NCBI RefSeq assembly: GCF_002101335.1
Contig: NZ_CP020773.1
Coordinates: forward strand, 1,302,001-1,366,000
Origin: Staphylococcus lutrae
GTDB lineage: Bacteria; Bacillota; Bacilli; Staphylococcales; Staphylococcaceae
Length of the DNA: 64,000 bases
Reading direction: 5' to 3'
Positions within the stretch are counted from its first letter, which is position 1. Every line of letters begins with the position of its first letter. Position numbers and translations under genes: made by a program. The notes beneath the pieces were generated by a model, which did not search any database, had not been told where the DNA came from, and was given only the letters and a program-made list of their open reading frames with translations. This document shows, piece after piece, positions 22,691-33,238 of this stretch.

Positions 22691-23061
22691 ATATATCCCC
22701 TCCGAAAAATTTCTCTAAAAGGATTATATATAAAATTTTCTGAAAAATAAATGCTTTCTGAAAAATAAATACTTGTCGTATGATTGTGATAATCCATAAG
22801 CGAAGGATTTTACATAACAATGCATATGGATTTTTATGATGTTCATCGGTTTGACATGAAAATAAACCGTAAAAGTTTAGCTTTTACGGTTTAAATCAGA
22901 CTATTTTGCTTCCTATGTGATATGGCTTTTGACTGAGCATGCTCAAGTTAATCTATTCTATAGTGAAGTTTGCTATTCAATAATACGCTTGGTGCCGATA
23001 GTCTAGCAATGTCTAATGAAAGAGGCGTCCATTGTGCGTGATGTGACTCAATATTTTATTG
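22691..23061. other. Intergenic region between the MFS gene and metE
   Basis: Non-coding, 371 bp. It contains a hairpin at 22863–22893, AAACCGTAAAA and TTTTACGGTTT around a short loop. On the minus strand this is followed by TTTATTTTC and probably ends the metICFE transcript. Nothing else is recognised. Confidence 0.65.
22863..22893 (-). terminator. Probable terminator of the metICFE operon
   Basis: An 11-bp stem (AAACCGTAAAA / TTTTACGGTTT) with a T-rich tail on the minus strand, 170 bp beyond the metE stop. The distance is longer than usual. Confidence 0.6.
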
Positions 23062-25296
23062 TTATTGTGCGGCATTTTGACGTAATTTGCGTGCACTCTC
23101 CACAAGCACAGTTAAAGCGGCTTTCACTTCATCTTCTTTACGTGTTTTAAGTCCACAGTCTGGATTGACCCAGAATAACGAACGATCAATTTGTTGTAGG
23201 CCACGTTGAATGGCAGTTGTAATTTCTTCCTCAGTCGGGATACGCGGACTATGAATATCATAGACACCTAAGCCAATACCTAAATCATAGTCTACAGATT
23301 CAAAGTCTTTAATCAAATCACCGTGACTGCGTGATGTTTCGATTGAAATAACGTCTGCATCTAAGTCATGGATTGCGTGAATAATTTGACCGAATTGCGA
23401 ATAACACATATGCGTATGAATTTGCGTTTCGTCTGTGACTGAAGAAGTTGCTAATTTAAAGCTATGGACGGCTCTTTCGAGGTAGTCTTCGTGATACGCT
23501 TTACGTAGTGGTAAGCCTTCTCTTAATGCAGGTTCATCGACTTGAATCACTTGAATACCTGCTTTTTCTAATGCTAAAACTTCTTCATTGATGGCAAGCG
23601 CGATTTGATCTTGAACAGTTGCCCGCGGGATGTCGACGCGTTCGAATGACCAGTTTAATATTGTGACTGGCCCTGTCAGCATCCCTTTGACTGGTTTGTC
23701 TGTAAGGCTTTGCGCATATACGGTTTCATCGATTGTTAACGGTGCTGTCCATTTGACATCGCCATAAATGATAGGGGGTTTTACTGCGCGTGAGCCGTAA
23801 GACTGTACCCAACCGAATTTTGTTACGAGGAAACCTTCTAATTTTTCACCAAAAAATTCTACCATGTCATTACGTTCAAATTCTCCGTGTACCAAGACGT
23901 CGAGTCCAATATCTTCTTGAATTTGAATCCATCGTTTAATTTCGTCTTTCACAAATTGATGGTAAGCTTCATCGGAAATGCGTTTTTGCTTCCATGCTGC
24001 ACGTTGTTGACGCACTTCAGTTGATTGTGGGAAAGAACCAATCGTCGTCGTCGGTAAATCTGGTAAGTTTAAACGCGCTTGTTGTACAACTTTTCGCTCA
24101 GCAAATGGCGATTGACGTTGTGCACGAACGCTATCGAAATCATATTCAAGATTTTTAAACGCTTGATTTTGGAAGCGATTGTACTGCGCATGCAAGCGGT
24201 CATAAATTTCTGTATCGTTGTCGTTGATTGCTCGTTTTAATGCGTCTAATGTCTCTAATTTTTCTGTCGCAAAGCTTAACCCATCTCGAATCGCATCGTC
24301 TAATGTCTCATCATCTAATGACACCGGGACGTGAAGTAATGAAGAGGACGGATTAATATACAAATCATCGGAATATTGCGATAATTTTTCGATGAGTGCT
24401 TTTTGTGCTTCAACATCTGCCGCCCATACATTTCGCCCATCGATAATACCCGCAAATAGTGTTTTTGAGTGATCAAAGTCACCATTTTCTAATTGCTTTA
24501 AGTTTTCACCGCGGTCATGAATGAAGTCTAAACCAAGTCCTTTGACAGGAAGTTGACTTAAAAACTTCACATTGGCACGTTCAAAGTAAGTTTGAATGAT
24601 GAGAGACTGTCCGACACCTGCTTCAGCAAACGCTTCGAATGCTTCACGCGTAATATCCTCTAATTCAGCCCCTTGATCAGTCACTAAAATAGGTTCATCG
24701 ACTTGAATTAATGAAGCACCCGCTTGAATGAGCGATTGGAAAACTTCAATGTAAAGCGGTAATAGTGTCCGTACTTTTTCTTCAAATGACTGATCGCCTC
24801 CTTTAGAGAGTGCAACAAAAGTAATCGGTCCTACGATAACAGGGTGTGCGTGAATATTGAGTGACTTTGCTTCATTGAAACGTTCTAATAAATGATTGTG
24901 GTTCAAACGCGGTGTCACATCATCCCACTCCGGCACGATATAGTGGTAGTTCGTGTTAAACCATTTCACCAAAGCACTTGCGACATGTGACGCATTGCCT
25001 CGAGCGATGTCAAAGTATAAATCGTCATTCACTTCACGATCTTGAAAACGTTTTGGAATAATATTGAACAACAATGATGTATCAAGGATGTGATCGTATA
25101 ATGAGAAATCCCCCACAGGCACACTATCTAAATTGTAGCTTTTTTGTAGTAATAAGTTTTCACGATGTAATTGTTGTAGCGTCTTGTCTAATTCTTCTTT
25201 CGTTATTTTATGATTCCAGTAGCTTTCAATCGCTTTTTTCCATTCGCGTTGACGTCCAAGTCTTGGGAATCCTAGGTTTGTTGTTTTAATTGTCAT
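23062..25296 (-). CDS. metE: Cobalamin-independent methionine synthase
   Basis: Transfers methyl from 5-methyl-THF-triglutamate to homocysteine. The 744-aa product is full length: a duplicated barrel starting [20 protein letters not shown]. Zinc ligands in the C-terminal half are in HTHMCYSQF and [10 protein letters not shown]. It is the last gene of metICFE, overlapping metF by 4 bp. Expression is expected to follow the Met T-box upstream of metI. Confidence 0.97.
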   Translation of the reverse strand: MTIKTTNLGFPRLGRQREWKKAIESYWNHKITKEELDKTLQQLHRENLLLQKSYNLDSVPVGDFSLYDHILDTSLLFNIIPKRFQDREVNDDLYFDIARGNASHVASALVKWFNTNYHYIVPEWDDVTPRLNHNHLLERFNEAKSLNIHAHPVIVGPITFVALSKGGDQSFEEKVRTLLPLYIEVFQSLIQAGASLIQVDEPILVTDQGAELEDITREAFEAFAEAGVGQSLIIQTYFERANVKFLSQLPVKGLGLDFIHDRGENLKQLENGDFDHSKTLFAGIIDGRNVWAADVEAQKALIEKLSQYSDDLYINPSSSLLHVPVSLDDETLDDAIRDGLSFATEKLETLDALKRAINDNDTEIYDRLHAQYNRFQNQAFKNLEYDFDSVRAQRQSPFAERKVVQQARLNLPDLPTTTIGSFPQSTEVRQQRAAWKQKRISDEAYHQFVKDEIKRWIQIQEDIGLDVLVHGEFERNDMVEFFGEKLEGFLVTKFGWVQSYGSRAVKPPIIYGDVKWTAPLTIDETVYAQSLTDKPVKGMLTGPVTILNWSFERVDIPRATVQDQIALAINEEVLALEKAGIQVIQVDEPALREGLPLRKAYHEDYLERAVHSFKLATSSVTDETQIHTHMCYSQFGQIIHAIHDLDADVISIETSRSHGDLIKDFESVDYDLGIGLGVYDIHSPRIPTEEEITTAIQRGLQQIDRSLFWVNPDCGLKTRKEDEVKAALTVLVESARKLRQNAAQ

Positions 25297-27134
25297 AATA
25301 TCGCCTCCTGGTGGGATGTTGTAATAGATTTTGAATAAGCTGCAAGTTCTAATGAGTAATCAATACGTTCAAATGGGGTGATTAAGTACAAGCCATTGAA
25401 ATATTGATGGACGGTGTCGATCAGTGACTTACAGATAGATAAGCTCAACGCGTAAGTCGCTTGCTTATCATCAGCCACCGCTTCGTATTGTGCTAACACA
25501 TCGTCTGACATTTTGATACCCGGCACTTCATGATGTAAAAATAATGCATTTTTGTAACTGGTAATTGGCATGATGCCAATGAAAATCGGGACATCAAGAT
25601 GTTGGGTTGCTTCATAAATTTCCACAATTTTTTCTTTCGTAAAGACGGGTTGCGTAATAAAGTAATGCATACCGCTCTTAATTTTACTTTCCATTTTACG
25701 CACGGCCGCATTGATATTACGGACATGCGGATCAAATCCGCCTGCAATGTTAAACTGAGTGGCGATTTTTAAAGTATCGCCATCTGTATTCACCCCCTTA
25801 TTAAATTTGAGTGCCAATTCAGTAAGCCCTTTCGAGTTGACGTCGTACACATTCGTTGCACCAGGGAGATGGCCAATTTTTGATGGATCGCCTGTAATCG
25901 CCAAAATTTCATGAATCCCCAATAGTGAGAGCCCGAGTAGATGGGATTGAAGCCCAATCAAATTACGATCTCGACAAGTAATGTGAACAAGTGGCTCGAT
26001 ACTGAATTGTTGCTTAATGAGACTCGCTGCGGCGATGTTTGAAATTCGTACGGTCGCTAATGAATTATCTGCCAATGTGATTGCATCAATTTTAGCTTCA
26101 TCTAACGCTTTAACATTGTTGAAAAAGCGCGTGGTGTCGAGATGTTTAGGTGTATCAAGTTCGACAATAATTGTGGGTCGTTCTCGTACACGGGCAGCGA
26201 GATTTTGACGCTGTGATTTAGGCGTTTCGGATGTTTGTTTTTGATGAATAGGGATGACCTTTTTCTCTCGAATCGGTTGTAGATGTTTAACAGCCGTTTT
26301 GATTTTATGAATATGTTCAGGTGTCGTGCCACAGCAACCGCCGATGAGTCGGACACCTTCTTGAATGAGCTGTTGTGCCGTATCTCCGAAATATTGGGCA
26401 TTATCACTGTATTTAAAGCTCTGATGATCAATATCTAACAAACTTGCATTAGGATAACAAGATAAGTATGCGTGATCTGGTAAGGCAATGTGGCTAAAGG
26501 TTTGTTTCATATGATGGGGCCCATGATGACAGTTTAGTCCGACAATATTGGCACCAGCCTTTATGAGTTGTTGTAACGCGTCGTTGATTGACTTCCCGTT
26601 CGTTAAATAATGTGTGTTAGAGGCGGTGAGTTGTGCAATAATGGGAATATCATATTTTTGACGTGTTTGCACAATCGCGTTGAGTAACTCTTGATCGTCA
26701 TAGTACGTTTCAAACAATAAGCCATCGACACCAGCGGCTACCAATGTATCCACTTGAATGTCTGTATGATATTGAATGGCAGATAAAGATAATTCACCCT
26801 GTTTCATGCTCCTAAATCCACCGACCGTTCCAAGTATGAACGTTTCTGCATGAGCGGCTCGTTTAGCAATGGCAACGGCAGCTTGGTGAATCGCTTTAAC
26901 TTGATGTTCTAAACCAAATGCTTGTAATTTTTCAAAATTAGCGCCATAGGTATTGGTCTGGATGACGTCTGCGCCAGCTTGAATGTATGAGCGATGAATC
27001 TGTTCTACTTTTTCAGGGTGTGTGAGATTATACGCTTCTGGACAAGTATCCAAACCTTCAGAGTATAAAATCGTGCCCATTGCGCCATCAGCGACTAATA
27101 TTTTATGTTGTAGTGCCTCGAGTAATCGGCTCAT
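25293..27134 (-). CDS. metF: Bifunctional homocysteine S-methyltransferase / methylenetetrahydrofolate reductase
   Basis: A 613-aa fusion. The N-terminal homocysteine methyltransferase domain (residues about 1–290) has zinc-ligand cysteines in VGLNCHHGP and [11 protein letters not shown]. The C-terminal half is a flavin-dependent methylene-THF reductase, with [11 protein letters not shown] and [10 protein letters not shown]. It makes 5-methyl-THF for MetE and can methylate homocysteine itself. It overlaps both metC (32 bp) and metE (4 bp), so translation is tightly coupled. Confidence 0.94.
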   Translation of the reverse strand: MSRLLEALQHKILVADGAMGTILYSEGLDTCPEAYNLTHPEKVEQIHRSYIQAGADVIQTNTYGANFEKLQAFGLEHQVKAIHQAAVAIAKRAAHAETFILGTVGGFRSMKQGELSLSAIQYHTDIQVDTLVAAGVDGLLFETYYDDQELLNAIVQTRQKYDIPIIAQLTASNTHYLTNGKSINDALQQLIKAGANIVGLNCHHGPHHMKQTFSHIALPDHAYLSCYPNASLLDIDHQSFKYSDNAQYFGDTAQQLIQEGVRLIGGCCGTTPEHIHKIKTAVKHLQPIREKKVIPIHQKQTSETPKSQRQNLAARVRERPTIIVELDTPKHLDTTRFFNNVKALDEAKIDAITLADNSLATVRISNIAAASLIKQQFSIEPLVHITCRDRNLIGLQSHLLGLSLLGIHEILAITGDPSKIGHLPGATNVYDVNSKGLTELALKFNKGVNTDGDTLKIATQFNIAGGFDPHVRNINAAVRKMESKIKSGMHYFITQPVFTKEKIVEIYEATQHLDVPIFIGIMPITSYKNALFLHHEVPGIKMSDDVLAQYEAVADDKQATYALSLSICKSLIDTVHQYFNGLYLITPFERIDYSLELAAYSKSITTSHQEAIL

Positions 27135-28263
27135 CGTATCCCTCCTTTAATGCAAAATCAAGGTCGGCAATGAGTTCGTTGACATCTTCTAAACCGACAC
27201 TTAATCGGAATAAGCCAAACGTAATGCCACGTGCTTCCCGAATATGTTGAGGAATCGCCGCATGTGACATCGTATAAGGATGTGAGAGAATCGTTTCGAC
27301 GCCCCCTAAGCTGACAGATACGAGGGGTAAGGTAAGACGATCAACAAACGATTGGGCGTATGACTCATTTTTTAATCGGAAACCAATGACAGCACCGCCG
27401 TGTTTTGCTTGATTGAGATGAATTTCACTGTGTCCAGGGTAGTATACTTGTGCAATCGCCGGATGACGCGCTAAAAATTGAGAGATATGTTGCGCGTTCT
27501 CGACTGACTGCTGGTAACGTACAACTAATGTTTTGAGATGTTGTGTTAAAGTCCAACTGTCGTACACAGAAAGCGCACTTCCCGTGCCATTTTGAATGAG
27601 ATAGAGTGCATCGGCGAGGGCTTTATCGTTGGTCACGACAGCGCCGGCAATCAAATCACTATGCCCACCTAAAAACTTAGTCGCACTGTGAATCACAATA
27701 TCTGTCCCTAACGCCAAAGGGTTTTGACCGAGGGGCGTCATAAACGTGTTGTCGACTGCAAGCAAGAGTTGGTGTGCTTGAGCGAGTTGTGCGACTTTAC
27801 GAATGTCTGTAATCTTAAATAGTGGATTAGACGGTGTTTCAAGATAAATCAATCGTGTTGACGGACGAATGGCCGCTTGAATTTCTGAGAGATGTTCCGT
27901 ATTCACCGTTGAAAAAGTCAATCCAAAGCGTGACAGAATTTGTTCAGTTAAACGAAACGTTCCGCCATATACATCATCTGGTAAAATGATATGATCCCCT
28001 GCGCGTAAAGTTAAAAACACTGATGTAATCGCTGAGATGCCCGAATTGAATGCAAATGCATATTGGCCGTCTTCCAGTTGAGCCAGTTTCTTTTCAAGCA
28101 ATGCGCGATTGGGATTCCCACTTCTAGCGTAATCATATGGGACATGTTCTCCTAAGCGATGTTGGTGATATGTCGAAGCATAATATAGGGGTGGATTCGC
28201 ACTATGATAAGTCTCACCACATTGATCGTCATAAATCAGTTGTGTGGGTTTCGAGTACGTCAT
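27103..28263 (-). CDS. metC: Cystathionine beta-lyase
   Basis: A 386-aa PLP enzyme of the Cys/Met-metabolism family that converts cystathionine to homocysteine. The PLP lysine is in HSATKFLGGHSD, and SLGGVETILSHPYTMSHA is a family signature. Second gene of metICFE, overlapping metI by 35 bp and metF by 32 bp. Lyase versus synthase is assigned by operon position and similarity to the staphylococcal pair. Confidence 0.92.
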   Translation of the reverse strand: MTYSKPTQLIYDDQCGETYHSANPPLYYASTYHQHRLGEHVPYDYARSGNPNRALLEKKLAQLEDGQYAFAFNSGISAITSVFLTLRAGDHIILPDDVYGGTFRLTEQILSRFGLTFSTVNTEHLSEIQAAIRPSTRLIYLETPSNPLFKITDIRKVAQLAQAHQLLLAVDNTFMTPLGQNPLALGTDIVIHSATKFLGGHSDLIAGAVVTNDKALADALYLIQNGTGSALSVYDSWTLTQHLKTLVVRYQQSVENAQHISQFLARHPAIAQVYYPGHSEIHLNQAKHGGAVIGFRLKNESYAQSFVDRLTLPLVSVSLGGVETILSHPYTMSHAAIPQHIREARGITFGLFRLSVGLEDVNELIADLDFALKEGYDEPITRGTTT

Positions 28264-29362
28264 TGCAAATCACCTCTTTTGATTTCTGAAGTGCTTGAAT
28301 AAAATCTTGTTCAATGTCTTCATAAGCTTCAATACCGATGGACAAGCGAATTAAATGTTGATCGATGCCGCGGCGTTCTTTTTCGTCATCTGGCATATCT
28401 ATGTGTGTTTGTGTGAAAGGAAAAGTGACAAATGTTTCAGTGCCGCCAAGGCTTTCTGCAAAACGTAGGACTTGAAGTTGACGTAAAAGTGTATCGACAT
28501 TGTACTGAGGCTCGAGCCGTAAGCTTAACATCCCCGTACGACCACTGTATAAAACCTCTTGAATTCCTGATAATTGTTGACATTTCTCTGCTAAACGTTG
28601 TGCATTTTGTTGTGAACGCTCGACTCTTAAATGCAAGGTTTTGAGTCCGCGTAGCAGAAGATAGCTATCAATAGGTGAGAGTGTCGCACCAATCATGTTA
28701 TGAAATTGTCCTAATGTTTCTGCGAGTTGTGCATCCTTGACAGTCACTACACCAGCAAGGACATCATTGTGCCCGCCAATATATTTCGTCGCGGAATGCA
28801 GTACGATATCGGCACCTTCCTGAAGTGGCGTAGTTAAATAGGGCGTAAGGAAAGTATTGTCAATAATCGTTAATAATTGGTGTTGTGCTGCGAGTCGATA
28901 ATAAGGTGTAAGGTCTATCTCAATCATTAATGGATTCGATAGGGGTTCAATGAATAATGCTTTCGTTCGAGGTGTAATTGCTGCTGCAACGCAATCTGGC
29001 TTTGTAAAGTCAACATACTTAAAATGGATATCGTATTGCGTTTCATAAAATTGAAACAGCCGGAAAGTCCCACCATATAGATCAAAGGAGACGAGTACTT
29101 CATCGTTTGGCTTAAAAAGGTTGCAAACCAATTGAATACTGGCCATACCGCTTGCTGTTGCAAAGGATGCAATGCCACCTTCAAGCTGTGCAAAAGCATC
29201 TTCAAATACTTGGCGCGTGGGATTTTTTGTGCGCGTGTAGTCGTAACCTGTCGATTGTCCGAGTCCTTCATGCTGATAGGCAGTAGAGAGATAAATGGGA
29301 TTCGTGATCGCGCCGGTTGTGTCTTGGGTCAAAGTGATTTGGGCAAGGGTCGTTTCTTTCAT
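28229..29362 (-). CDS. metI: Cystathionine gamma-synthase / O-acyl-homoserine thiolyase MetI
   Basis: A PLP enzyme of about 377 aa that joins an activated homoserine with cysteine. It starts MKETTLAQITLTQDTTG, has the PLP lysine in HSATKYIGGHND and ends with a typical GTETFVTFPFTQTH region. The frame runs on upstream to 29515, but that part lies inside the T-box leader. The ATG at 29362 has GAGGAGG eight bases before it. First gene of metICFE. Confidence 0.95.
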   Translation of the reverse strand: MKETTLAQITLTQDTTGAITNPIYLSTAYQHEGLGQSTGYDYTRTKNPTRQVFEDAFAQLEGGIASFATASGMASIQLVCNLFKPNDEVLVSFDLYGGTFRLFQFYETQYDIHFKYVDFTKPDCVAAAITPRTKALFIEPLSNPLMIEIDLTPYYRLAAQHQLLTIIDNTFLTPYLTTPLQEGADIVLHSATKYIGGHNDVLAGVVTVKDAQLAETLGQFHNMIGATLSPIDSYLLLRGLKTLHLRVERSQQNAQRLAEKCQQLSGIQEVLYSGRTGMLSLRLEPQYNVDTLLRQLQVLRFAESLGGTETFVTFPFTQTHIDMPDDEKERRGIDQHLIRLSIGIEAYEDIEQDFIQALQKSKEVICNDVLETHTTDL

Positions 29363-29391
29363 TCGCGTAACCTCCTCATTCAAAAATAAAA

Positions 29392-29761
29392 GCTTTCGCC
29401 CTGAATCTGATGAAAACATCAAATACAAAGGACGAAAGCGCGTTCGTGGTACCACCTTATTTCGTGACTTGATTACGCAAGTCACCTCTTCCAGTACGCT
29501 AAATGGTGCAGACATTATTTCAAGTGGTAAGAAATAAAATGTAAGGGATATTTGGGATTCTCTGTCTTACACACAAATATAAATACTGTGTCGCGATAAC
29601 GGGCGAACCCGGTGATACCTCATATTGGCATCAACACTCCAAGGCCATTTTCAAACGCGCTTTCAATACCTTCTCTCAGCGAACGAAGGCTCTCTGTTAA
29701 AGCAGGGTGCGTTCTACTTTCCTTATTACAGTGTTTGGAATATTTATTGATTGGATTGATA
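29392..29761 (-). ncRNA. Methionine-specific T-box riboswitch of metICFE
   Basis: On the minus strand the T-box core GGTGGTACCACG is present (complement at about 29446–29457). It is followed by a terminator stem GCTTTCGTCC / GGGCGAAAGC (29430–29439 with 29392–29401) and TTTTATTTTT. Upstream in Stem I, AGTAGAACGC pairs with GCGTT next to a loop containing ATG (29648–29646), a Met specifier codon. In staphylococci a Met T-box is known to control metICFE; uncharged tRNA-Met allows read-through. Confidence 0.93.
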
Positions 29762-29767
29762 ACTCAC

Positions 29768-29796
29768 ACTTTACAACAATCAAAAATACTTGTCAA
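29768..29796 (-). promoter_or_regulatory. Promoter of the metICFE T-box transcript
   Basis: On the minus strand, TTGACA (complement 29791–29796) and TAAAGT (complement 29768–29773) are separated by 17 bases. They lie just upstream of the T-box leader. Confidence 0.75.
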
Positions 29797-29924
29797 CATG
29801 TTTTCTGAAAATTTTGATTTAAAAGAATTTATAGTGGTGACGAAATCGTTGAGAAAAGCTTGTGTCTCAATGGTGCAACCAGTAAAATGGAATGGAAAAA
29901 ACATTGTAAAGGTGGGTGATAGAG

Positions 29925-30749
29925 ATGACGTCGCAACAGTACAGTCAGTCGCCTGAATCAGAGCATGTCCAATGGATTGCCTTAACAGAGATCAGACCTA
30001 ACCCGTACCAACCGAGAAAAACGTTTGACGATGAAAAATTAGCTGAACTTGCTCAATCTATCACACAACATGGCGTGCTACAACCGATTATTGTGACACA
30101 GGCCGTTCAGGGTTATTATATTGTCGCAGGGGAGCGACGCTATCGCGCAAGTCTGAGGGCAGAGTTACCGGAGATTCCCGCCATCGTCAAATCTTTTTCG
30201 GATGGTGAAATGCGTGAACTTGCAATCATTGAGAACTTGCAACGAGAAGACCTCAATGCGTTGGAAGAAGCGGAAAGTTATCATCAACTGATGACGCATC
30301 TAAAGTTGACACAAAAAGAAGTGGCTGAACGACTAGGGAAATCGAGACCTTACATTGCGAATATGTTGAGACTTCTCAAATTACCTGTTAAGATTAGAAC
30401 TTTGATACGTGAAGAACAATTATCAGGAGGGCATGGACGTACCTTGTTGGCATTGAAAGATCCGGCAACTATGGTGAAGTATGCCCATTTAGTGATCCGG
30501 GAGTCTTGGAGTGTACGTTACCTTGAACAAAAAGTCGCAGAACATATGGGGACGGTACAAAAAGACACATCGAAGTCGTCAGCGTCAGCGAAAAAGCCTG
30601 CCCGTATTCGTCAGCATGAGCAACAATTAAGTCAGCAATATGGAACGCGTGTCGAGATTTCTACGAAGAAACAAGTGGGCGAAATTACTTTTACATTTCA
30701 TTCTGAAAGAGATTACCATCGTCTCATTCAACAGCTCAAAAACATGTAG
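29925..30749 (+). CDS. parB: Chromosome partitioning protein ParB/Spo0J
   Basis: A CTP-dependent clamp that loads at parS sites and organises the origin region. About 274 aa, starting MTSQQYSQSPESEHVQW. The CTP-binding box is IVAGERRYRAS and the helix-turn-helix TQKEVAERLGKSRPYIANML. The frame opens three codons earlier at a GTG, but AAAGGTGG is spaced for the ATG at 29925. As in staphylococci generally, no parA accompanies it. A parS-like site lies near oriC at 3494. Confidence 0.93.
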   Translation: MTSQQYSQSPESEHVQWIALTEIRPNPYQPRKTFDDEKLAELAQSITQHGVLQPIIVTQAVQGYYIVAGERRYRASLRAELPEIPAIVKSFSDGEMRELAIIENLQREDLNALEEAESYHQLMTHLKLTQKEVAERLGKSRPYIANMLRLLKLPVKIRTLIREEQLSGGHGRTLLALKDPATMVKYAHLVIRESWSVRYLEQKVAEHMGTVQKDTSKSSASAKKPARIRQHEQQLSQQYGTRVEISTKKQVGEITFTFHSERDYHRLIQQLKNM

Positions 30750-30801
30750 TGAAGCAGAATAATAAGTCATATGATACATGTATTAAAGAAGGGAGCGTAT
30801 T

Positions 30802-31692
30802 ATGAATCAATTTAAAGCAGTATTGCAAAGTATGATTCAACCTTTATTAGAACCAGAAACGTATTCAAATTTATTAACGAAACTCATTATCGTTTTAATT
30901 TATGTATTTGCGGCATTTGTAGTGGTTCGCATTTTAAATAAAATCATTGCACAATTTTTCAAAGTGAACAATCGTTCTACCAAAAGTAGCCGTGCCAAAC
31001 GATCGAAAACATTGATTACATTAGTGCAAAACGTTGTAGGTTATATTATTTGGTTTATTACTTTAACGACGATACTGAGTAAGTTTGGTATTAGCGTAGA
31101 AAGTATTTTAGCAGGTGCCGGTGTTGTAGGACTTGCGATTGGTTTTGGTGCACAAACATTAGTGAAGGATATTATTACAGGTTTCTTTATCATTTTTGAA
31201 AACCAATTTGATGTGGGAGATTACGTCAGCATAAAAAATAATAGTGCACCGATTGCTGAGGGAACGGTCAAAGCGATTGGGTTACGTTCAACCCGTATTT
31301 TATCTTTTACTGGTGAGTTATCGATTATTCCAAATGGGACGATGAGTGAAGTGACCAATTTTTCAGTGACCAATGGGGTCTCAATTATTGACATTCCAGT
31401 ATCGATTCATGAGAAAATTGATGAAGTAGAGAAAAAAATGAACCTCTTTTTGAAATCCATTCCTAAGAAATATGACATTTTTACAGCACCACCCGAAGTG
31501 CTAGGCGTCAACACGTTTAATAGTTATGAAGTGATGATTCGTGTGGCCGGTGAAACGATGCCGGGTGAAAGTTTCAGTGGTTCTCGAATTTTGCGACGCG
31601 AGTTAAAGGAGTTTCTTCAATCTGAAGGTATCGAAGCACCAATGCCAACACTTGTTCAGTTATATCAAGAGCAACAAAACAAGAAAACATAG
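30802..31692 (+). CDS. Small-conductance mechanosensitive channel (MscS family)
   Basis: A 296-aa membrane protein. Three hydrophobic helices fall in residues about 25–135, the third being the glycine/alanine-rich pore helix GAGVVGLAIGFGAQTLVKD. A beta domain follows with FDVGDYVSI and SFTGELSIIPNG. It acts as a pressure-release channel during osmotic downshock. It lies between parB and the DUF951 gene, its usual place in staphylococci, and is likely co-transcribed with DUF951 and ychF. Confidence 0.93.
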   Translation: MNQFKAVLQSMIQPLLEPETYSNLLTKLIIVLIYVFAAFVVVRILNKIIAQFFKVNNRSTKSSRAKRSKTLITLVQNVVGYIIWFITLTTILSKFGISVESILAGAGVVGLAIGFGAQTLVKDIITGFFIIFENQFDVGDYVSIKNNSAPIAEGTVKAIGLRSTRILSFTGELSIIPNGTMSEVTNFSVTNGVSIIDIPVSIHEKIDEVEKKMNLFLKSIPKKYDIFTAPPEVLGVNTFNSYEVMIRVAGETMPGESFSGSRILRRELKEFLQSEGIEAPMPTLVQLYQEQQNKKT

Positions 31693-31704
31693 AGGTGAAA
31701 TGGA

Positions 31705-31926
31705 GTGGCTTCAAAGTATGAATTAAATGATATAGTAGAGATGAAGAAGCAACATGCATGTGGAACAAATCGCTTTAAAATCATTCGCATGGGCGCTGAT
31801 ATCCGTATTAAGTGTGAAAATTGTCAGCGTAGCATTATGTTGCCACGTCAAACGTTCAATAAAAAATTAAAAAAAGTACTCGAAAAAGCGAGTCCAAATG
31901 ATAAGGAGAATGAATCATGGCTTTAA
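31705..31926 (+). CDS. DUF951 family protein
   Basis: A 73-aa protein starting at GTG with AGAGGTG upstream. MKKQHACGTNRFKIIRMGAD and IRIKCENCQRSIMLPR are the family core; C at HACG and the CENC pair suggest a small metal-binding fold. It overlaps ychF by 10 bp, a pairing conserved across Firmicutes. Function is unknown. Confidence 0.88.
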   Translation: MASKYELNDIVEMKKQHACGTNRFKIIRMGADIRIKCENCQRSIMLPRQTFNKKLKKVLEKASPNDKENESWL

Positions 31927-33014
31927 CAGCTGGAATTGTCGGCTTACCGAATGTCGGAAAATCAACGTTATTTAATGCAATTACAAAAGCAGGGGCGCTT
32001 GCTGCAAATTATCCATTTGCTACAATTGATCCCAATGTCGGAATTGTGGAAGTACCGGATATACGCCTCTCAAAATTAGAAACAATCGTTAATCCTAAAA
32101 GAACCGTGCCGACAACTTTTGAGTTTACAGATATTGCGGGTATTGTGAAAGGGGCTTCAAAAGGTGAAGGGCTTGGAAATAAGTTTTTATCACATATTCG
32201 TGAAGTGGATGCCATTTGCCAGGTCGTACGTGCATTTGACGATGAAAACGTGACACATGTGGCGGGGCGTGTAAACCCAATCGATGATATTGAAGTCATT
32301 AACATGGAGTTGGCATTAGCCGATTTAGAATCTGTAGATAAACGCTTACCACGTCTCGAAAAGTTAGCGAAACAAAAGGATAAAGCTGCATTGAATGAAG
32401 TGCGTATATTGACTCGAATTAAAGAAGCACTTGAAAATGGTCAACCTGTGCGCAGTTTAGAATTTAATGATGAAGATCAAAAGTATGTCAATCAAGCACA
32501 ATTATTAACATCAAAATCGATGCTCTACATTGCGAATGTCGGTGAAGATGAAGTGAATGATGTTGAAAATGATAAAGTTAAAGCAATTCGAGAGTATGCA
32601 GCGAATGAAGATTCAGAAGTGATTGTGATTAGTGCCAAAATTGAAGAAGAAATCGCAACGTTAGATGACGAGGACAAAGCCATGTTCTTAGAAGAATTAG
32701 GGATTGAAGAGCCTGGATTGAACCGACTCATCCGTAAAGCATATGATTTGTTAGGATTGGCAACGTACTTTACAGCAGGTGTGCAAGAAGTGCGTGCATG
32801 GACATTTAAGGAAGGAATGACTGCCCCACAATGTGCCGGCATTATTCATACAGACTTTGAACGTGGTTTCATTCGTGCTGAAGTGACAAGTTATGATGAT
32901 TTCGTAACGCATAATGGTGAACAAGGTGCAAAAGAAGCGGGGAAAATGCGCTTAGAAGGTAAAGATTATGTGATGCAAGATGGAGATGTCGTGCATTTCC
33001 GTTTTAATGTATAG
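31917..33014 (+). CDS. ychF: Redox-regulated ATPase YchF
   Basis: A 365-aa Obg-family P-loop protein (Ola1/YchF) that hydrolyses ATP rather than GTP and associates with ribosomes. P-loop GLPNVGKSTLF is at residues about 8–18. The C-terminal TGS domain ends VMQDGDVVHFRFNV. Its last 63 coding bases form one half of a 70-bp direct repeat that recurs at 42000, marking it as the integration target of the downstream element. Confidence 0.96.
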   Translation: MALTAGIVGLPNVGKSTLFNAITKAGALAANYPFATIDPNVGIVEVPDIRLSKLETIVNPKRTVPTTFEFTDIAGIVKGASKGEGLGNKFLSHIREVDAICQVVRAFDDENVTHVAGRVNPIDDIEVINMELALADLESVDKRLPRLEKLAKQKDKAALNEVRILTRIKEALENGQPVRSLEFNDEDQKYVNQAQLLTSKSMLYIANVGEDEVNDVENDKVKAIREYAANEDSEVIVISAKIEEEIATLDDEDKAMFLEELGIEEPGLNRLIRKAYDLLGLATYFTAGVQEVRAWTFKEGMTAPQCAGIIHTDFERGFIRAEVTSYDDFVTHNGEQGAKEAGKMRLEGKDYVMQDGDVVHFRFNV

Positions 33015-33021
33015 GAGATAA
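32952..33021 (+). repeat. attL-type direct repeat at the 3' end of ychF
   Basis: These 70 bp cover the ychF 3' end and stop codon. They match 42000–42069 at 67 positions, the differences being A/G, T/A and A/G. The integrase gene lies immediately downstream. Identity across a gene end plus an adjacent tyrosine recombinase identifies the attachment site. Confidence 0.9.
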
Positions 33022-33192
33022 AACCGTCATATCAACGTTTTTGAGCATTTGAAAAAATGGAAAGAATGACAATCAATTTTTATGTGATTCAAAAATTTAA
33101 GCAAATTGCTGAGTTTGTAAAGGTAACATTGCTTGTCGTTCTTGCTGTGGGATTACGTAAACAACAAAATTATGCAATATGTTAATGTATAT

Positions 33193-33238
33193 CACTTCTT
33201 TCACTACTTTTATTAAAGGTGAAAGAAGTGTATTTTTT
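33193..33238 (+). terminator. Hairpin terminator directly before the integrase
   Basis: CACTTCTTTCAC and GTGAAAGAAGTG form a perfect 12-bp stem with a 14-base loop, followed by TATTTTTT. It probably ends ychF transcription arriving from the left; the T-tract touches the likely integrase start codon. Confidence 0.85.

Noticed and set aside
29612..29956. 114-codon frame antisense to the T-box leader.
   Set aside because: The region is fully explained by Stem I of the riboswitch and its promoter.
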